A program made the translations under genes and the position numbers. Under the pieces are notes generated by a model. That model ran no database searches, was not told the DNA's origin, and saw only the letters and a list, made by a program, of their open reading frames with translations. Source: Thermaerobacter sp. FW80 (GTDB lineage Bacteria; Bacillota; Sulfobacillia; Thermaerobacterales; Thermaerobacteraceae). Taken from it: a stretch of DNA of 64,000 bases. Below, one piece after another: positions 53,308-64,000 of this stretch (position 1 is its first letter; every line of letters begins with the position of its first letter). Location of the stretch: contig NZ_CP037895.1 in assembly GCF_004634385.1 (NCBI RefSeq), forward strand, positions 2,269,245-2,333,244, written 5' to 3'.

Positions 53308-53640
53308 GGCAGCGCCTCCTTGCCAACGGGTGGCGAGCCGGGCATCCGCCGCCGTGTGCCCGGCACCGCGCCCCCTGCGGCCCGCCGGATCGCCTGCGGA
53401 CGAACCGGCCAGCACGAGGGGCACTGCCACGGTATGCACCGCGGCCCCGCTCCGTACCTGTCCCGGTGCGCCATTGGGCGTGATCGCGGAGATTGGGCAT
53501 GCGCGGAAGGCCGGGTGGGCGGCCGCCGGCGGTGAGGGTCCCGGCCACGACCCCCTGGGGCCGCCTGCCGCCGGCGCCGTCGGCGCATCCGCACCCTCGG
53601 CGACCCGCTGCCTCCCCGGGGCCGGCGATCCGCCCGGACC
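53308..53640. other. 333-bp gap between mltG and sigK
   Basis: No gene seen. The sequence is strongly GC-rich. It must contain or precede the sigK promoter (SigE/SigK type in relatives) but no clear match was found. Confidence 0.4.
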
Positions 53641-54720
53641 TCAGCCGCCCCGCTCCTCCAGGGACTGGCGATAGGCCTGGACGTTGCGCTCGTGCTCCGC
53701 CAGGGTGCGCGCGAAGCGGTGACGGCCCGATCCGTCCGGGCTGAGCACGAAGTACAGGTAGTCGACGTCCGCGGGGTGCAGGACGGCCTCCAGGGACGCC
53801 CGGCCCGGGGACCCGATGGGACCGGGGGGCAGGCCCGGGTGGCGGTAGGTGTTGTAGGGCGAGGCCACCTGGAGGTCGCGGGCGGTCAACGGCCCCGAGG
53901 TCCGCCCCAGGGCGTAGAGCACCGTCGGGTCGGCGTCCAGCGACATCCCGCGTTCCAGGCGGTTGCGGTACACGGCCGCGATCAGCGGGCGCTCCTCCGC
54001 CACCCGGGCTTCGCGTTCCACGATGGACGCCAGGGTGACCACCTGGTGGACCGTGAGCCCCTGGCGCTGAGCCTCGGCCTGTTCCTCCGGACCGAAGACC
54101 TCCTGGAAGCGGTCCAGCATCATCCGCACCACCTGGTCCGGATCGGCGACGCGGCCGCGTTCGTCCACGGGCACCCGGTACGTGTCGGGGAAGAGGTAGC
54201 CCTCCAGGGGCTCCTGGAGCGCGGCCCGCACCTCCCGATCCCGCGGCAGATAGGGCCAGGTGGCGGCTGCGCGGTCCAGTGCCGCGCGGAAGGCCGCGCG
54301 CTCCACCAGCCCCCGGGTGACCAGGTGGTCGACGATCTGGTCCACGGTCCAGCCCTCGGGGATGGTGAAGCGGGCGGTCAGCACCTCGCCTCGCGCCAGC
54401 TTGTCCAACACGGCCCTCGCCGCCATGCCCGGGCTCAGCCGGTAGACCCCCGCCTTGAGCCGGCCGTCCCGCCCCTGCGCGCGGGCCAGCAGCCGGAAGG
54501 CCAGCGGGTGCCGGATCAGCCCGCGGCGGTGCAAGAGCTCCGCGATCTCCGCCGTCGAGGCACCCTGGGGGATGCGCACCACCACCGCCTCGGACGAACC
54601 GGGTCGGGGCGGTTCCAGGGCATGGAGATAGGCACGGTATGCCCACCCTGCGGCGCCTGCCAGCAGGACGAGGGTCGCGGCCGCCACCAGCCCCACTCCC
54701 CGCCGCCCGAAGCGCTCCAC
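53641..54720 (-). CDS. mltG: MltG endolytic transglycosylase
   Basis: 359 residues. One N-terminal membrane helix (about 9-28), a LysM-like segment (VVRIPQGASTAEIAELLHRRGLI) and the YceG/MltG domain with FTIPEGWTVDQIVD, LEGYLFPDTYRVP, the catalytic-glutamate motif LASIVEREA (about 230-238) and SPYNTYRHPGLPPGPIGSPG. GTG at 54720 follows GGGAGG. Cleaves nascent glycan strands. The alaS-ireB-ruvX-DUF1292-mltG order is conserved in Firmicutes. Confidence 0.94.
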   Translation of the reverse strand: MERFGRRGVGLVAAATLVLLAGAAGWAYRAYLHALEPPRPGSSEAVVVRIPQGASTAEIAELLHRRGLIRHPLAFRLLARAQGRDGRLKAGVYRLSPGMAARAVLDKLARGEVLTARFTIPEGWTVDQIVDHLVTRGLVERAAFRAALDRAAATWPYLPRDREVRAALQEPLEGYLFPDTYRVPVDERGRVADPDQVVRMMLDRFQEVFGPEEQAEAQRQGLTVHQVVTLASIVEREARVAEERPLIAAVYRNRLERGMSLDADPTVLYALGRTSGPLTARDLQVASPYNTYRHPGLPPGPIGSPGRASLEAVLHPADVDYLYFVLSPDGSGRHRFARTLAEHERNVQAYRQSLEERGG

Positions 54721-54798
54721 CGCTGGCCCTCCCCACCTCCCGCCGGTTGGCCGGCACCACGGCCCCGGACGCAGCCCTTCGCCGGCGCGCCCCCGGGC

Positions 54799-55278
54799 CT
54801 ACCGGCTGCCGCGCCGGGGGCCACCGGCGCCCTCGTCCCCCCGATCCGGATCCTCGCCCTCGTCCTCCTCGTCCAGCCCTGCGTCGTCCAGCGCCTCCAG
54901 GTCGCCGCCCTCTTCGTCCTCGTCATCCAGCTCGTCGTCCGCCAGGTCCTCGTCGCTCCACTCGGCCTCCTCCCACTCCTCGTCGTCGGGGCCGAGCAGC
55001 TCGTCGGCGTACGCCTCGTCCTCCTCCTCGGCGACCATGTCCTCCCAGGCCTCCGCCACGGCGTCCCACTCGTCGTCGTCCTCGATCTCCACCAGGACCG
55101 GGGTGCCGTCGTCCTCGTGCAGCAGGCGGAAGATGAAGGCCTCCTCCTCGTCGTCGGGATCGGCGACGATGGCGTACTTGCGGTCGTCCAGCTCCACCAG
55201 GTCGATGACCACGAACTGCTGCTCCTCGCCGTTCTCGTCCCGGAAGGTGACGATCCGGCGCTCCTCCGGCAGATCCAT
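54799..55278 (-). CDS. DUF1292 protein with long acidic tail (YrzB-like)
   Basis: 159 residues; relatives are about 90. The DUF1292 core (RRIVTFRDENGEEQQFVVIDLVELDDRKYAIV, at 55171-55266) is followed by about 85 residues dominated by Asp/Glu. ATG at 55278 has AAAGGTGG upstream. The ruvX frame enters it in phase with no stop, so a ruvX-DUF1292 fusion cannot be excluded. Function unknown in the family. Confidence 0.85.
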   Translation of the reverse strand: MDLPEERRIVTFRDENGEEQQFVVIDLVELDDRKYAIVADPDDEEEAFIFRLLHEDDGTPVLVEIEDDDEWDAVAEAWEDMVAEEEDEAYADELLGPDDEEWEEAEWSDEDLADDELDDEDEEGGDLEALDDAGLDEEDEGEDPDRGDEGAGGPRRGSR

Positions 55279-55366
55279 GCCTGCCCCACCACCTTTCTCC
55301 GCAGCTCCCCGCCGTCGGGGGTCGCCGGGGCGGGCCCCACGCCCGCGCCCTTCGCGGGGAGATTCG

Positions 55367-55794
55367 CTACCGTCGGGCCGTCGCCTGCGGGCCGCCTCCA
55401 AGAACCCCTGCAGGATGATGGTCGCCGCCATGCGGTCGATCACCTGCTTGCGCCGACGCCGGGACACGTCGGCCGCGATCAGCACCCGCTCCGCCTCGAC
55501 GGTGGACAGCCGCTCGTCCCATAGGGTTACCCGGGGCACGCCCGCTTGCCGCAGGGCGTCGGCGAACCGCTCGGCGGCGTGCGCCTCCGGACCCCGTCGA
55601 CCGTCGAGGCGGCGCGGCCAGCCGACCACGACGCCGTGCACGTCGTACTTGCGGACCAAGGCGGCGACCTGGGCCGCGTTCTCGGCGTCGGAGCGGCGGC
55701 GCAGGCTGGTCAGCGGGCGCGCCACGATCCCCTCCGGGTCGCTGATCGCCACCCCGATCACCCGTTCGCCGAGATCCAGGCCGAGCCAGCGCAC
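55367..55794 (-). CDS. ruvX: RuvX/YqgF pre-16S rRNA nuclease, 3' end ambiguous
   Basis: About 142 residues if ended at the TAG at 55367, which is one frame away from the core. Motifs: LGLDLGERVIGVAISDPEGI (first Asp), VVVGWPRRLDGRRGPEA, LWDERLSTVEAERVLI and KQVIDRMAATIILQGFLE. GTG at 55794 follows GGAGGAGG. In the core frame no stop occurs before the DUF1292 gene. The family processes the 16S rRNA 5' end and shares the RuvC fold. Confidence 0.9.
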
Positions 55795-55981
55795 GACCTC
55801 CTCCAGCCTCCTCCGCGCCGACCGAGCCGCCATCGCGTCGCCACGCCCTGACCGCGGGACCAGCGTCCGCCCCGGCCGCGGGATCGGCGCCCACCCTGGC
55901 CAGGCGCTCGGCCCACCCTGGCGGGGGGCCTCCGCCTCCCCCTGCGGCCACCGAGTCGCGTCCCTGGCGTGGCGGCGTCGC

Positions 55982-56677
55982 TCAAAGCCAGCGCGGCTCG
56001 CGCCGCCGGGGCGACAGCAACAGCAGGGCCGCCGCGCCGGCGACGAACCCGGCGATGTGCGCCCACCAGGCCACCAGGCTGACGTTGGGCGCGCCCAGCG
56101 CCGCCAGGCCGTTCAGCACCTGCAGGCCGAACCAGACCAGCAGGAAGACCCAGGCGGGCACTTCTGCTACGGTAATGAAGATAAACAGAAAGATCAAGGT
56201 GATGATCCGCGACCGGGGGAACGCCAGGAAATAGGCGCCCAACACGCCGGCGACGGCCCCGCTAGCCCCGATGGTGGGGATGGTCGATGAGGGGTTGGCC
56301 AGCACGTGGACGTAGTTCCCCACCACGCCCGTCAGGAGGTAGAAGACCAAGAACCGGCCGCGTCCGAGGCGGTCCTCCACGTTGTCGCCGAACACCCAGA
56401 GGAAGAGCATGTTGCCCAGCAGGTGGAGCAGGCTGCCGTGGAGGAACATGGCGGTCACCAGGGGCAGGTAAGGGGCGATGCCCACCTGCGGCAGCATCCC
56501 CAGGGGCGGGATGGCCGCCGGCACCACCCCGTACCGTTGGGCCAGGGCGGCGATGCCGGCCTCGGGCGTCGGCCCCGTGGTCCATTGGACGAAGAACACA
56601 TAGACATTGAGGGCGATGAGCAGTACCGTGATCCAGGGAAAGCGCCGGGAGCGGATGGTGTCGCGCAACGGGATCAT
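55982..56677 (-). CDS. Rhomboid family intramembrane serine protease
   Basis: 231 residues, six to seven helices. The catalytic Ser lies in IGASGAVAGVLGAY and the catalytic His in AWWAHIAGFVAG; the oxyanion-side FLHGSLLHLLGNMLFLWVFG is intact. ATG at 56677 follows AAAGGAG with 7-base spacing. It sits between ruvX and ireB, which are normally adjacent, so it is an insertion in a conserved block. Confidence 0.93.
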   Translation of the reverse strand: MIPLRDTIRSRRFPWITVLLIALNVYVFFVQWTTGPTPEAGIAALAQRYGVVPAAIPPLGMLPQVGIAPYLPLVTAMFLHGSLLHLLGNMLFLWVFGDNVEDRLGRGRFLVFYLLTGVVGNYVHVLANPSSTIPTIGASGAVAGVLGAYFLAFPRSRIITLIFLFIFITVAEVPAWVFLLVWFGLQVLNGLAALGAPNVSLVAWWAHIAGFVAGAAALLLLSPRRREPRWL

Positions 56678-56794
56678 GGCGTGCTCCTTTCCAGCTCTCT
56701 CGCCGGCACCCCACCGGCGGGGTGCCCACCCCGGCGGCCGCTGCCGGCGCGGAGTCGACGGAGCATCGGCGGTTTGGAAGCGGGGTGATCGGTG

Positions 56795-57103
56795 ATGACC
56801 CAGCCGATGGTGCCGTCGCCGCGTTCCCGCCCGCCCCGGCTGCGACGCCGGCGCGACCCCGGTCGCCCGGGAGCGGTCCGGGTCTTCGGACCCCGCGGCG
56901 GAGGAACCGTCGCCCAGGGTGCCATCCTCGTGCCGGAGCCCCCGGCGCGGCGAGGGCTCTGGGCTCGCCTCAAGGCCGAACTCGCCTACCTCGCCGGCCT
57001 GCGGCGCCTCTGGCTGGTCGTCGCCGCCACCGCCTTCGTGGTCGGCTTCCTCTTTGGCACTTGGTTCGGCCACGACCTGTCGCGGGTAGCTCACCTCCGG
57101 TAA
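56795..57103 (+). CDS. Hypothetical small membrane protein
   Basis: 102 residues on the plus strand, divergent from the rhomboid gene. An Arg/Pro-rich N-terminus, then AILVPEPPARRGLWARLKAE and one C-terminal membrane helix (LWLVVAATAFVVGFLFGTWFG). GGGGTG lies 7 bases before the ATG. No family recognised. Possibly a tail-anchored partner of the rhomboid, which is only a positional idea. Confidence 0.5.
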   Translation: MTQPMVPSPRSRPPRLRRRRDPGRPGAVRVFGPRGGGTVAQGAILVPEPPARRGLWARLKAELAYLAGLRRLWLVVAATAFVVGFLFGTWFGHDLSRVAHLR

Positions 57104-57376
57104 GAGAGCGGGGAGGCCGGGGCGGCGCCAGCTCGGGCAGCCGCTTCCCGCCGGCGTCGGGCCGCGAGCGCCTTGGCGGCCGACACGCCGGGGATGTGGC
57201 GCACGGTAGACGCGCGCCACGGCCGACCGTTCTTTTCGAAACGGATGCGGCGGGATGCGGCGATGCGCGCAGCCGCCCGGGCACGCCGCGCAGCCGTTCA
57301 TCGGAGCCCGGGGCCCGCACCCCTCATCGGCCGCCGGGGCAGCGGCCGCCGCAGGGGGCGACCTGGGCGAGCCGCC

Positions 57377-57733
57377 CTAGGCCTCGCGGCGCCGGGTCCC
57401 GCCCCGCAGGGCCGCCACGTAGGCCCGGACCAGCTCGGCCAGCAGCTGATCGCGCTCCACCCGGACCACCAGCGCCCGCGCCCCCCGGTGGCTGGTGATG
57501 TACGCGGGATCGCCCGAGAGCAGGTATCCGGCCAGCTGTCGCACCGGATCGTAGCCCCGCTCCTCGAGGGCCTCGTAGACCGCGGCCAGCACCGCCGCGG
57601 CATCCGGCGGCGCATCCCCGCCCTCCCCCGCGGGCGTCGCCGGCAAGGGGGCTGCCCCGCCGTACATCGTCGGCTCGGCGTCGGCGACGGGCCTCCGGTC
57701 CGGTCCCGGTCCGCGGCCGGCCACCGGCGGCAC
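57377..57733 (-). CDS. ireB: IreB family (UPF0297) regulatory phosphoprotein
   Basis: 118 residues. The conserved core [38 protein letters not shown] (57467-57577) is unmistakable; family members are about 85-90 residues. The extra N-terminus includes the usual TM.. start and 20 low-complexity residues. GTG at 57733 is 8 bases after AAGGAG. IreB is a substrate of the IreK/PrkC kinase and negatively regulates cephalosporin resistance in enterococci. The Thr-rich N-terminal phosphosite is not obvious here. Confidence 0.92.
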   Translation of the reverse strand: MPPVAGRGPGPDRRPVADAEPTMYGGAAPLPATPAGEGGDAPPDAAAVLAAVYEALEERGYDPVRQLAGYLLSGDPAYITSHRGARALVVRVERDQLLAELVRAYVAALRGGTRRREA

Positions 57734-57816
57734 CGGCTCCGCTCCTTGGTGCACACCTCTCGCCTCCGCTCCACGGCTCCCTGGGCTCCGGGCGGCGCCG
57801 AGCGGCCCGCGGACCG

Positions 57817-61076
<3,260 letters not shown>

Positions 61077-61082
61077 ACCCGC

Positions 61083-61111
61083 ATTTTCCCATGTCCACCG
61101 GGGCCCGTCAA
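61083..61111 (-). promoter_or_regulatory. SigA-type promoter of the alaS T-box transcript
   Basis: TTGACG (61106-61111), 17-base spacer, GAAAAT (61083-61088). This places the start of transcription near 61076, about 370 nt before the T-box. Confidence 0.65.
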
Positions 61112-61255
61112 CTCGCGCCGGGTCGTCCCGGCCCGGCGGGCGCCGGGGCCGGCGGCCGCGGCGGTCCCGGCGCCGCCCTCGCAGCGCGCCGGAGGGGACG
61201 CGACAGCGGGCGGGCAGGGGCTCGTCGACCGGTGGCGAACGGGATCGCCGAGGTG

Positions 61256-61717
61256 ATGCGGGTGAAGCCCGGATTCGTGCCCGGCCTGCGGGCCGAGGTG
61301 AAGGCCGTCGTCGACGCCGGCATGCAGGCCGCCTTCGACGGTCGCGTCATCCACCCCCTCTATTCCACCTGGGCGCTGGTCCACCATCTGGAACACGCTG
61401 CCCGCCGGGTCCTGGAACCGTTCCTGGAGCCCCACGAGGAGGGGGTGGGCTACGCCGTGGAGGTCCGCCACCTGGCGCCGACGCCGGTGGGCGCGCGGGT
61501 GCGGGCGGTGGCGGTGCTGGAGGCGGTCGAGGGCAACCGGGTGGTGTGTCGCGTCGAGGCTTACAACGACCTGGAGAAGATCGCCGAGGGCCGGCAGGTC
61601 CAGGTGGTGCTCGACCGGGCCGCCTTCCGGCGCCGCATCGCCGAGCTGCAGCGCCGCCTGGGGACGGGCGGCACCGACGGGGGGGCGGTCCGCGGCCCGC
61701 AGGCGACGGGCGGCTAG
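61256..61717 (+). CDS. FlK-like thioesterase (hotdog fold)
   Basis: 153 residues. The hotdog pattern includes YSTWALVHHLEHAARRVLEPFLEPHEEGVG (61360-61449) and VRHLAPTPVGARVRAVAVLEAVEGNRVV (61471-61554), as in fluoroacetyl-CoA thioesterase-like proteins, with the conserved Thr/Ser and Glu region in STWALVHHLEHAAR. Start is uncertain: ATG at 61256 or GTG at 61232. It is divergent from alaS. Substrate unknown; acyl-CoA housekeeping is likely. Confidence 0.82.
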   Translation: MRVKPGFVPGLRAEVKAVVDAGMQAAFDGRVIHPLYSTWALVHHLEHAARRVLEPFLEPHEEGVGYAVEVRHLAPTPVGARVRAVAVLEAVEGNRVVCRVEAYNDLEKIAEGRQVQVVLDRAAFRRRIAELQRRLGTGGTDGGAVRGPQATGG

Positions 61718-61728
61718 GCGACCGTCGC

Positions 61729-63045
61729 CTACCGGGTGGGCGCCCGCCGGGCGGCGCCGACGGGGTCGTCCTGCGGGGACCTTCCGCCGGTGCCCCGTAC
61801 GCCGACCCCGGTGACGGTCCTGGCCGCTGGGGGCGCAGCCCCCGGGCGCCCGGTCGTCGCGCCGGGCCCCGCCGGGACCGCCGCGGGGCGGGCGGCCGGG
61901 GGCCCGTCCCCCCCTGGCCGTCGCCCCCTGGGTAGCGTGCCCACGGTGCGGTCCCCGCCGGTCGCCGCGCGCCCTGGGCCGAGGCGGCGGCCGGGACCGG
62001 GCCCCACCACCCGTTCGAGACCACCGAATCCCTCGGGCCACGCCCACGCCAACAGGACATGGACCAGACCGGCCACGGGCACGGCGAAGAGCAGCCCGGG
62101 CAGTCCGAAGTGGTGGCCCGCCACCAGCAGCGCCGCGATCACCACCACGGGGTGGACGCCCACCCGGCGCCCCAGGATGCGCGGCGCCAAGAGGCTGTTC
62201 TCGACCCACTGGATCACCACCAGGGCCACGGCGACCCGGATCACCGTGGCCGGCGACTCCAGCGCCGCCATGGCCAGCACCGGAAGGGCGCCCACGATGG
62301 GACCGAAGTACGGGATCAGGTCGGCCAGCGCCGCCAGCACGCCCAGGACCGCCGCGAAGCGCAGGCCGAAGAGGGCGGCCGCCACCGCGACCATCAGCCC
62401 GACGAAGCCAGCCACCAGCAGCTGGCCGCGGATGAACCCGCCGATCACGTGGTCCACGGCCCGCAACAGCTCGAGCCAGCGGCGGCGACGACCGCGACCG
62501 AGGCGTTCCTGCGCCCACCCGCGCAACCGGGGGAGATCGGCCAGCAGGTAGAACGCCAGCACGGGCGCCAGCAGCAGGGGCGCCGCGCCCAGGAGACCCT
62601 GGACGAGGCCCTCGGTCCAGCCCTCCAGGCGGGCGGTCACCCACGCCTCGCCGCGGTCGATCTGGGCCAGGAGCGCCTGCCGCACGGTAGCCGGCAGGGT
62701 GGCCCGGGCGGCATCCTGGCGCACGCCCTCCACCAGCGCGCGCAGCTGGCGGGCGTAGTCGGGCAGCTGGCGGCCCAGGCGGTTCAGCTCGTCCAGGAAG
62801 CCGGGGATCAGGTAGACCACCGCCACCGCGGTCGCCAGGGTGATCAGGAGGTACAGCAAGAGGATGGCGCTCGTCCGGCGGAGCCCGTAGGCCTCCAGGA
62901 AGTCGACCGCCGGTGCCAGGAGGTAGGTCAGGACCAGGGCCAGGACGAAGGGCGGCCAGGTGCCCCGCAACAGGTGCAGGAGGACCAGCACCGCCGCGGC
63001 CGCGGCCAGGGCCCGCGCGACGCCGCGCCAGGGGACGGCACCCAT
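61729..63045 (-). CDS. AI-2E family transporter / permease (YrrI-like)
   Basis: 438 residues. Eight or so membrane helices, with GLVQGLLGAAPLLLAPVLAFYLLAD and the family motif IPYFGPIVGALPVLAMA, plus ENSLLAPRILGRRVGVHPV. The C-terminal 90 residues are an unusual Gly/Pro/Arg-rich tail. In Bacillus yrrI also lies next to alaS. Despite the name, autoinducer transport is not shown for most members; some are Na+/H+ antiporters or exporters. Confidence 0.88.
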   Translation of the reverse strand: MGAVPWRGVARALAAAAAVLVLLHLLRGTWPPFVLALVLTYLLAPAVDFLEAYGLRRTSAILLLYLLITLATAVAVVYLIPGFLDELNRLGRQLPDYARQLRALVEGVRQDAARATLPATVRQALLAQIDRGEAWVTARLEGWTEGLVQGLLGAAPLLLAPVLAFYLLADLPRLRGWAQERLGRGRRRRWLELLRAVDHVIGGFIRGQLLVAGFVGLMVAVAAALFGLRFAAVLGVLAALADLIPYFGPIVGALPVLAMAALESPATVIRVAVALVVIQWVENSLLAPRILGRRVGVHPVVVIAALLVAGHHFGLPGLLFAVPVAGLVHVLLAWAWPEGFGGLERVVGPGPGRRLGPGRAATGGDRTVGTLPRGRRPGGDGPPAARPAAVPAGPGATTGRPGAAPPAARTVTGVGVRGTGGRSPQDDPVGAARRAPTR

Positions 63046-63052
63046 GCGCCGG

Positions 63053-63265
63053 TCACCGCGCACCCCGGCGTCCCAGCCACCCTCGGACCCGGGGCCGCAT
63101 CCAGCCCATCAGCTGCCGGGCTCGCCGCGGCCCCTCGTGGACCACCCAGTGCCGACCCCGTCGGCCCGCCCAGGTCAGCCAGCGGCCGGGGCGCAGGCCC
63201 GCCCTTTCCAGGGCCGCCACGGCCAAACCGCCGAGCACCACGCCGACCCAGAAGCGGCGGCCCAT
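63053..63265 (-). CDS. Small basic membrane-associated protein
   Basis: 70 residues: a hydrophobic N-terminus (FWVGVVLGGLAVAALERAG) and an Arg/Trp-rich remainder. ATG at 63265 follows GGAGGGG with good spacing. It lies in the mnmA-alaS interval where relatives often encode short membrane proteins. No family recognised. Confidence 0.65.
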   Translation of the reverse strand: MGRRFWVGVVLGGLAVAALERAGLRPGRWLTWAGRRGRHWVVHEGPRRARQLMGWMRPRVRGWLGRRGAR

Positions 63266-63269
63266 GGCG

Positions 63270-63461
63270 TCACCCCTCCACCGGGGCGGACGCAGCCTCG
63301 GCGTCGGCCGCCAGCCGCACGCGGTTGCCCTCGGAATCCAGCAGGAAGCAGTCGACCTGGCCCGGACCCAACTCCTGGAACTCGATGCAGCAGTCCCAAC
63401 AATACCACTCGTTCTGGCCGATGCGGCCCGTGGCATTGCCCCCGCAAACCGGACAGCGCAT
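63270..63461 (-). CDS. Small zinc-ribbon protein
   Basis: 63 residues. CPVCGG near the N-terminus and CWDCC about 18 residues later give four Cys ligands; GRIGQNEWYCWDCCIEFQ resembles short zinc-ribbon proteins found next to mnmA in thermophilic clostridia. ATG at 63461 follows GAGGAGGG. Role unknown. Confidence 0.75.
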   Translation of the reverse strand: MRCPVCGGNATGRIGQNEWYCWDCCIEFQELGPGQVDCFLLDSEGNRVRLAADAEAASAPVEG

Positions 63462-63526
63462 GGACCCGTCCCTCCTCGAGGTCGCCCTTAATCTGCGCGG
63501 GCGGGCCCAGCTCCATGCGGGGGCCA

Positions 63527-64000
63527 TCAGCCACCGGCGCCGGCACCCACGGCGACCGCCGCGTCGCCCCCGTCCCCTTGGGGGAGCCTCGGCCCCGCCT
63601 CGGGGTCGTCGACCAGGTCCTCCGGGGCCACGGGATCCAGCACCTCGGCGATCACGCCGCCACCGGCCACGCGGTCCCCGTCGTAGAGGACCACCGCCTG
63701 GCCCGGGGTGATCGCCCGCTGCGGCTCGTCGAACCAGACCTCCACCGCGTCCGCGCGGCCGGCCGCCGGTCGCACCACCGCCGGGGCCTCGGGCGACTTG
63801 TAGCGCACCTTGGCGGTGACGCGCGCCTCCCCGTCCAGCCCGGGCCAGGACACCCAGTTGACGTCCACCGCCCGCAGCCCGCGGGCGTAGGTGGCCGTGT
63901 CCGGCCCGACGATGAGGGCGTTCTTCTCCGGCAGGATGCGCACCACGTACATCGGGCGATCGCTGCGGATGCCCAGGCCGCGCCGCTGCCCCACGGTGTA
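63527..64000 (-). CDS. mnmA: tRNA 2-thiouridylase MnmA, C-terminal part (5' end beyond window)
   Basis: The frame is open to the right edge. It starts with YTVGQRRGLGI, the conserved MnmA segment, followed by the C-terminal beta-barrel (YVVRILPEKNALIVGPDTATYARGL, VNWVSWPG, VKVRYKSP-like, PGQAVVLYDGDRVAGGGVI). The catalytic PP-loop and cysteines lie outside. A Gly/Ala-rich tail follows the usual end. MnmA makes 2-thiouridine in wobble position of tRNAs for Lys, Glu and Gln. Confidence 0.93.
   Translation of the reverse strand, partial: YTVGQRRGLGIRSDRPMYVVRILPEKNALIVGPDTATYARGLRAVDVNWVSWPGLDGEARVTAKVRYKSPEAPAVVRPAAGRADAVEVWFDEPQRAITPGQAVVLYDGDRVAGGGVIAEVLDPVAPEDLVDDPEAGPRLPQGDGGDAAVAVGAGAGG

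Noticed and set aside
56722-57498. Plus-strand frame extending past the small membrane protein
   Set aside because: Different frame from the supported gene, Pro/Arg-rich, and it overlaps ireB on the other strand.

Overview
The window looks like about 64 kb of chromosome from a very GC-rich, endospore-forming Firmicute. The gene content (spo0A, spoIVB, the full spoIIIAA-AH operon, sigK, asp23/amaP, ireB) is clostridial/bacillar. The GC content is actinobacterial-like, GTG/TTG starts are common and Shine-Dalgarno sites are strong. A Thermaerobacter-like organism fits best; this is inferred from gene content and order only. Nearly all genes lie on the minus strand, so the text reads from high to low coordinates for operon order.

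Layout. 1-17.4 kb is the conserved nusB-folD-xseA-xseB-ispA-[structured RNA]-oapA-tlyA-(dapA-like, M20 peptidase)-nadK-argR-recN-spoIVB-spo0A-steA cluster. Its central feature is a roughly 600-nt non-coding stretch (about 11953-12560) ending in a terminator directly upstream of a four-helix membrane protein with a DXXXD motif. Context, size and stem-loops identify it as OLE RNA with its partner OapA. 17.5-25.2 kb holds the Asp23/AmaP/DUF2273 envelope genes and the spoIIIA operon, which encodes the forespore-mother cell channel. 25.4-34.4 kb holds a CD1247-type zinc-ribbon protein, efp, an M24 peptidase, apt, the glycine cleavage system (gcvT-gcvH-gcvPA-gcvPB) and a Nudix hydrolase. 34.4-39.8 kb is more variable: a YpiB/ReoY-like gene on the plus strand, a GT4 glycosyltransferase, a degenerate repeat array, an orphan small gene and a complete IS256-family element with 9-bp target duplication. 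39.8-46.8 kb is a compact Tad/Flp pilus operon (cpaB-tadZ-tadA-tadB-tadC-flp-tadE-tadG-like), divergent from an SLH-domain surface protein (46.9-48.8 kb). 49.4-51.3 kb is a DegS/DegU-like two-component pair, followed by a 25-bp minisatellite. 51.8-64 kb holds yqeG, sigK (uninterrupted), mltG, DUF1292, ruvX, a rhomboid protease, ireB, alaS under a T-box leader, a thioesterase, an AI-2E family permease, two small genes and the 3' part of mnmA.

Caveats. Several genes read as if exactly one base were missing in a GC-rich stretch: nusB, spoIIIAG, probably tadB, and possibly the run-on 3' ends of spoIVB and ruvX. All five shifts are in the same direction, which points to under-called homopolymers in the assembly rather than five independent mutations, though this cannot be settled from the sequence. 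Long open frames on both strands are a by-product of the base composition and were ignored unless they carried recognisable protein sequence or a good ribosome binding site.
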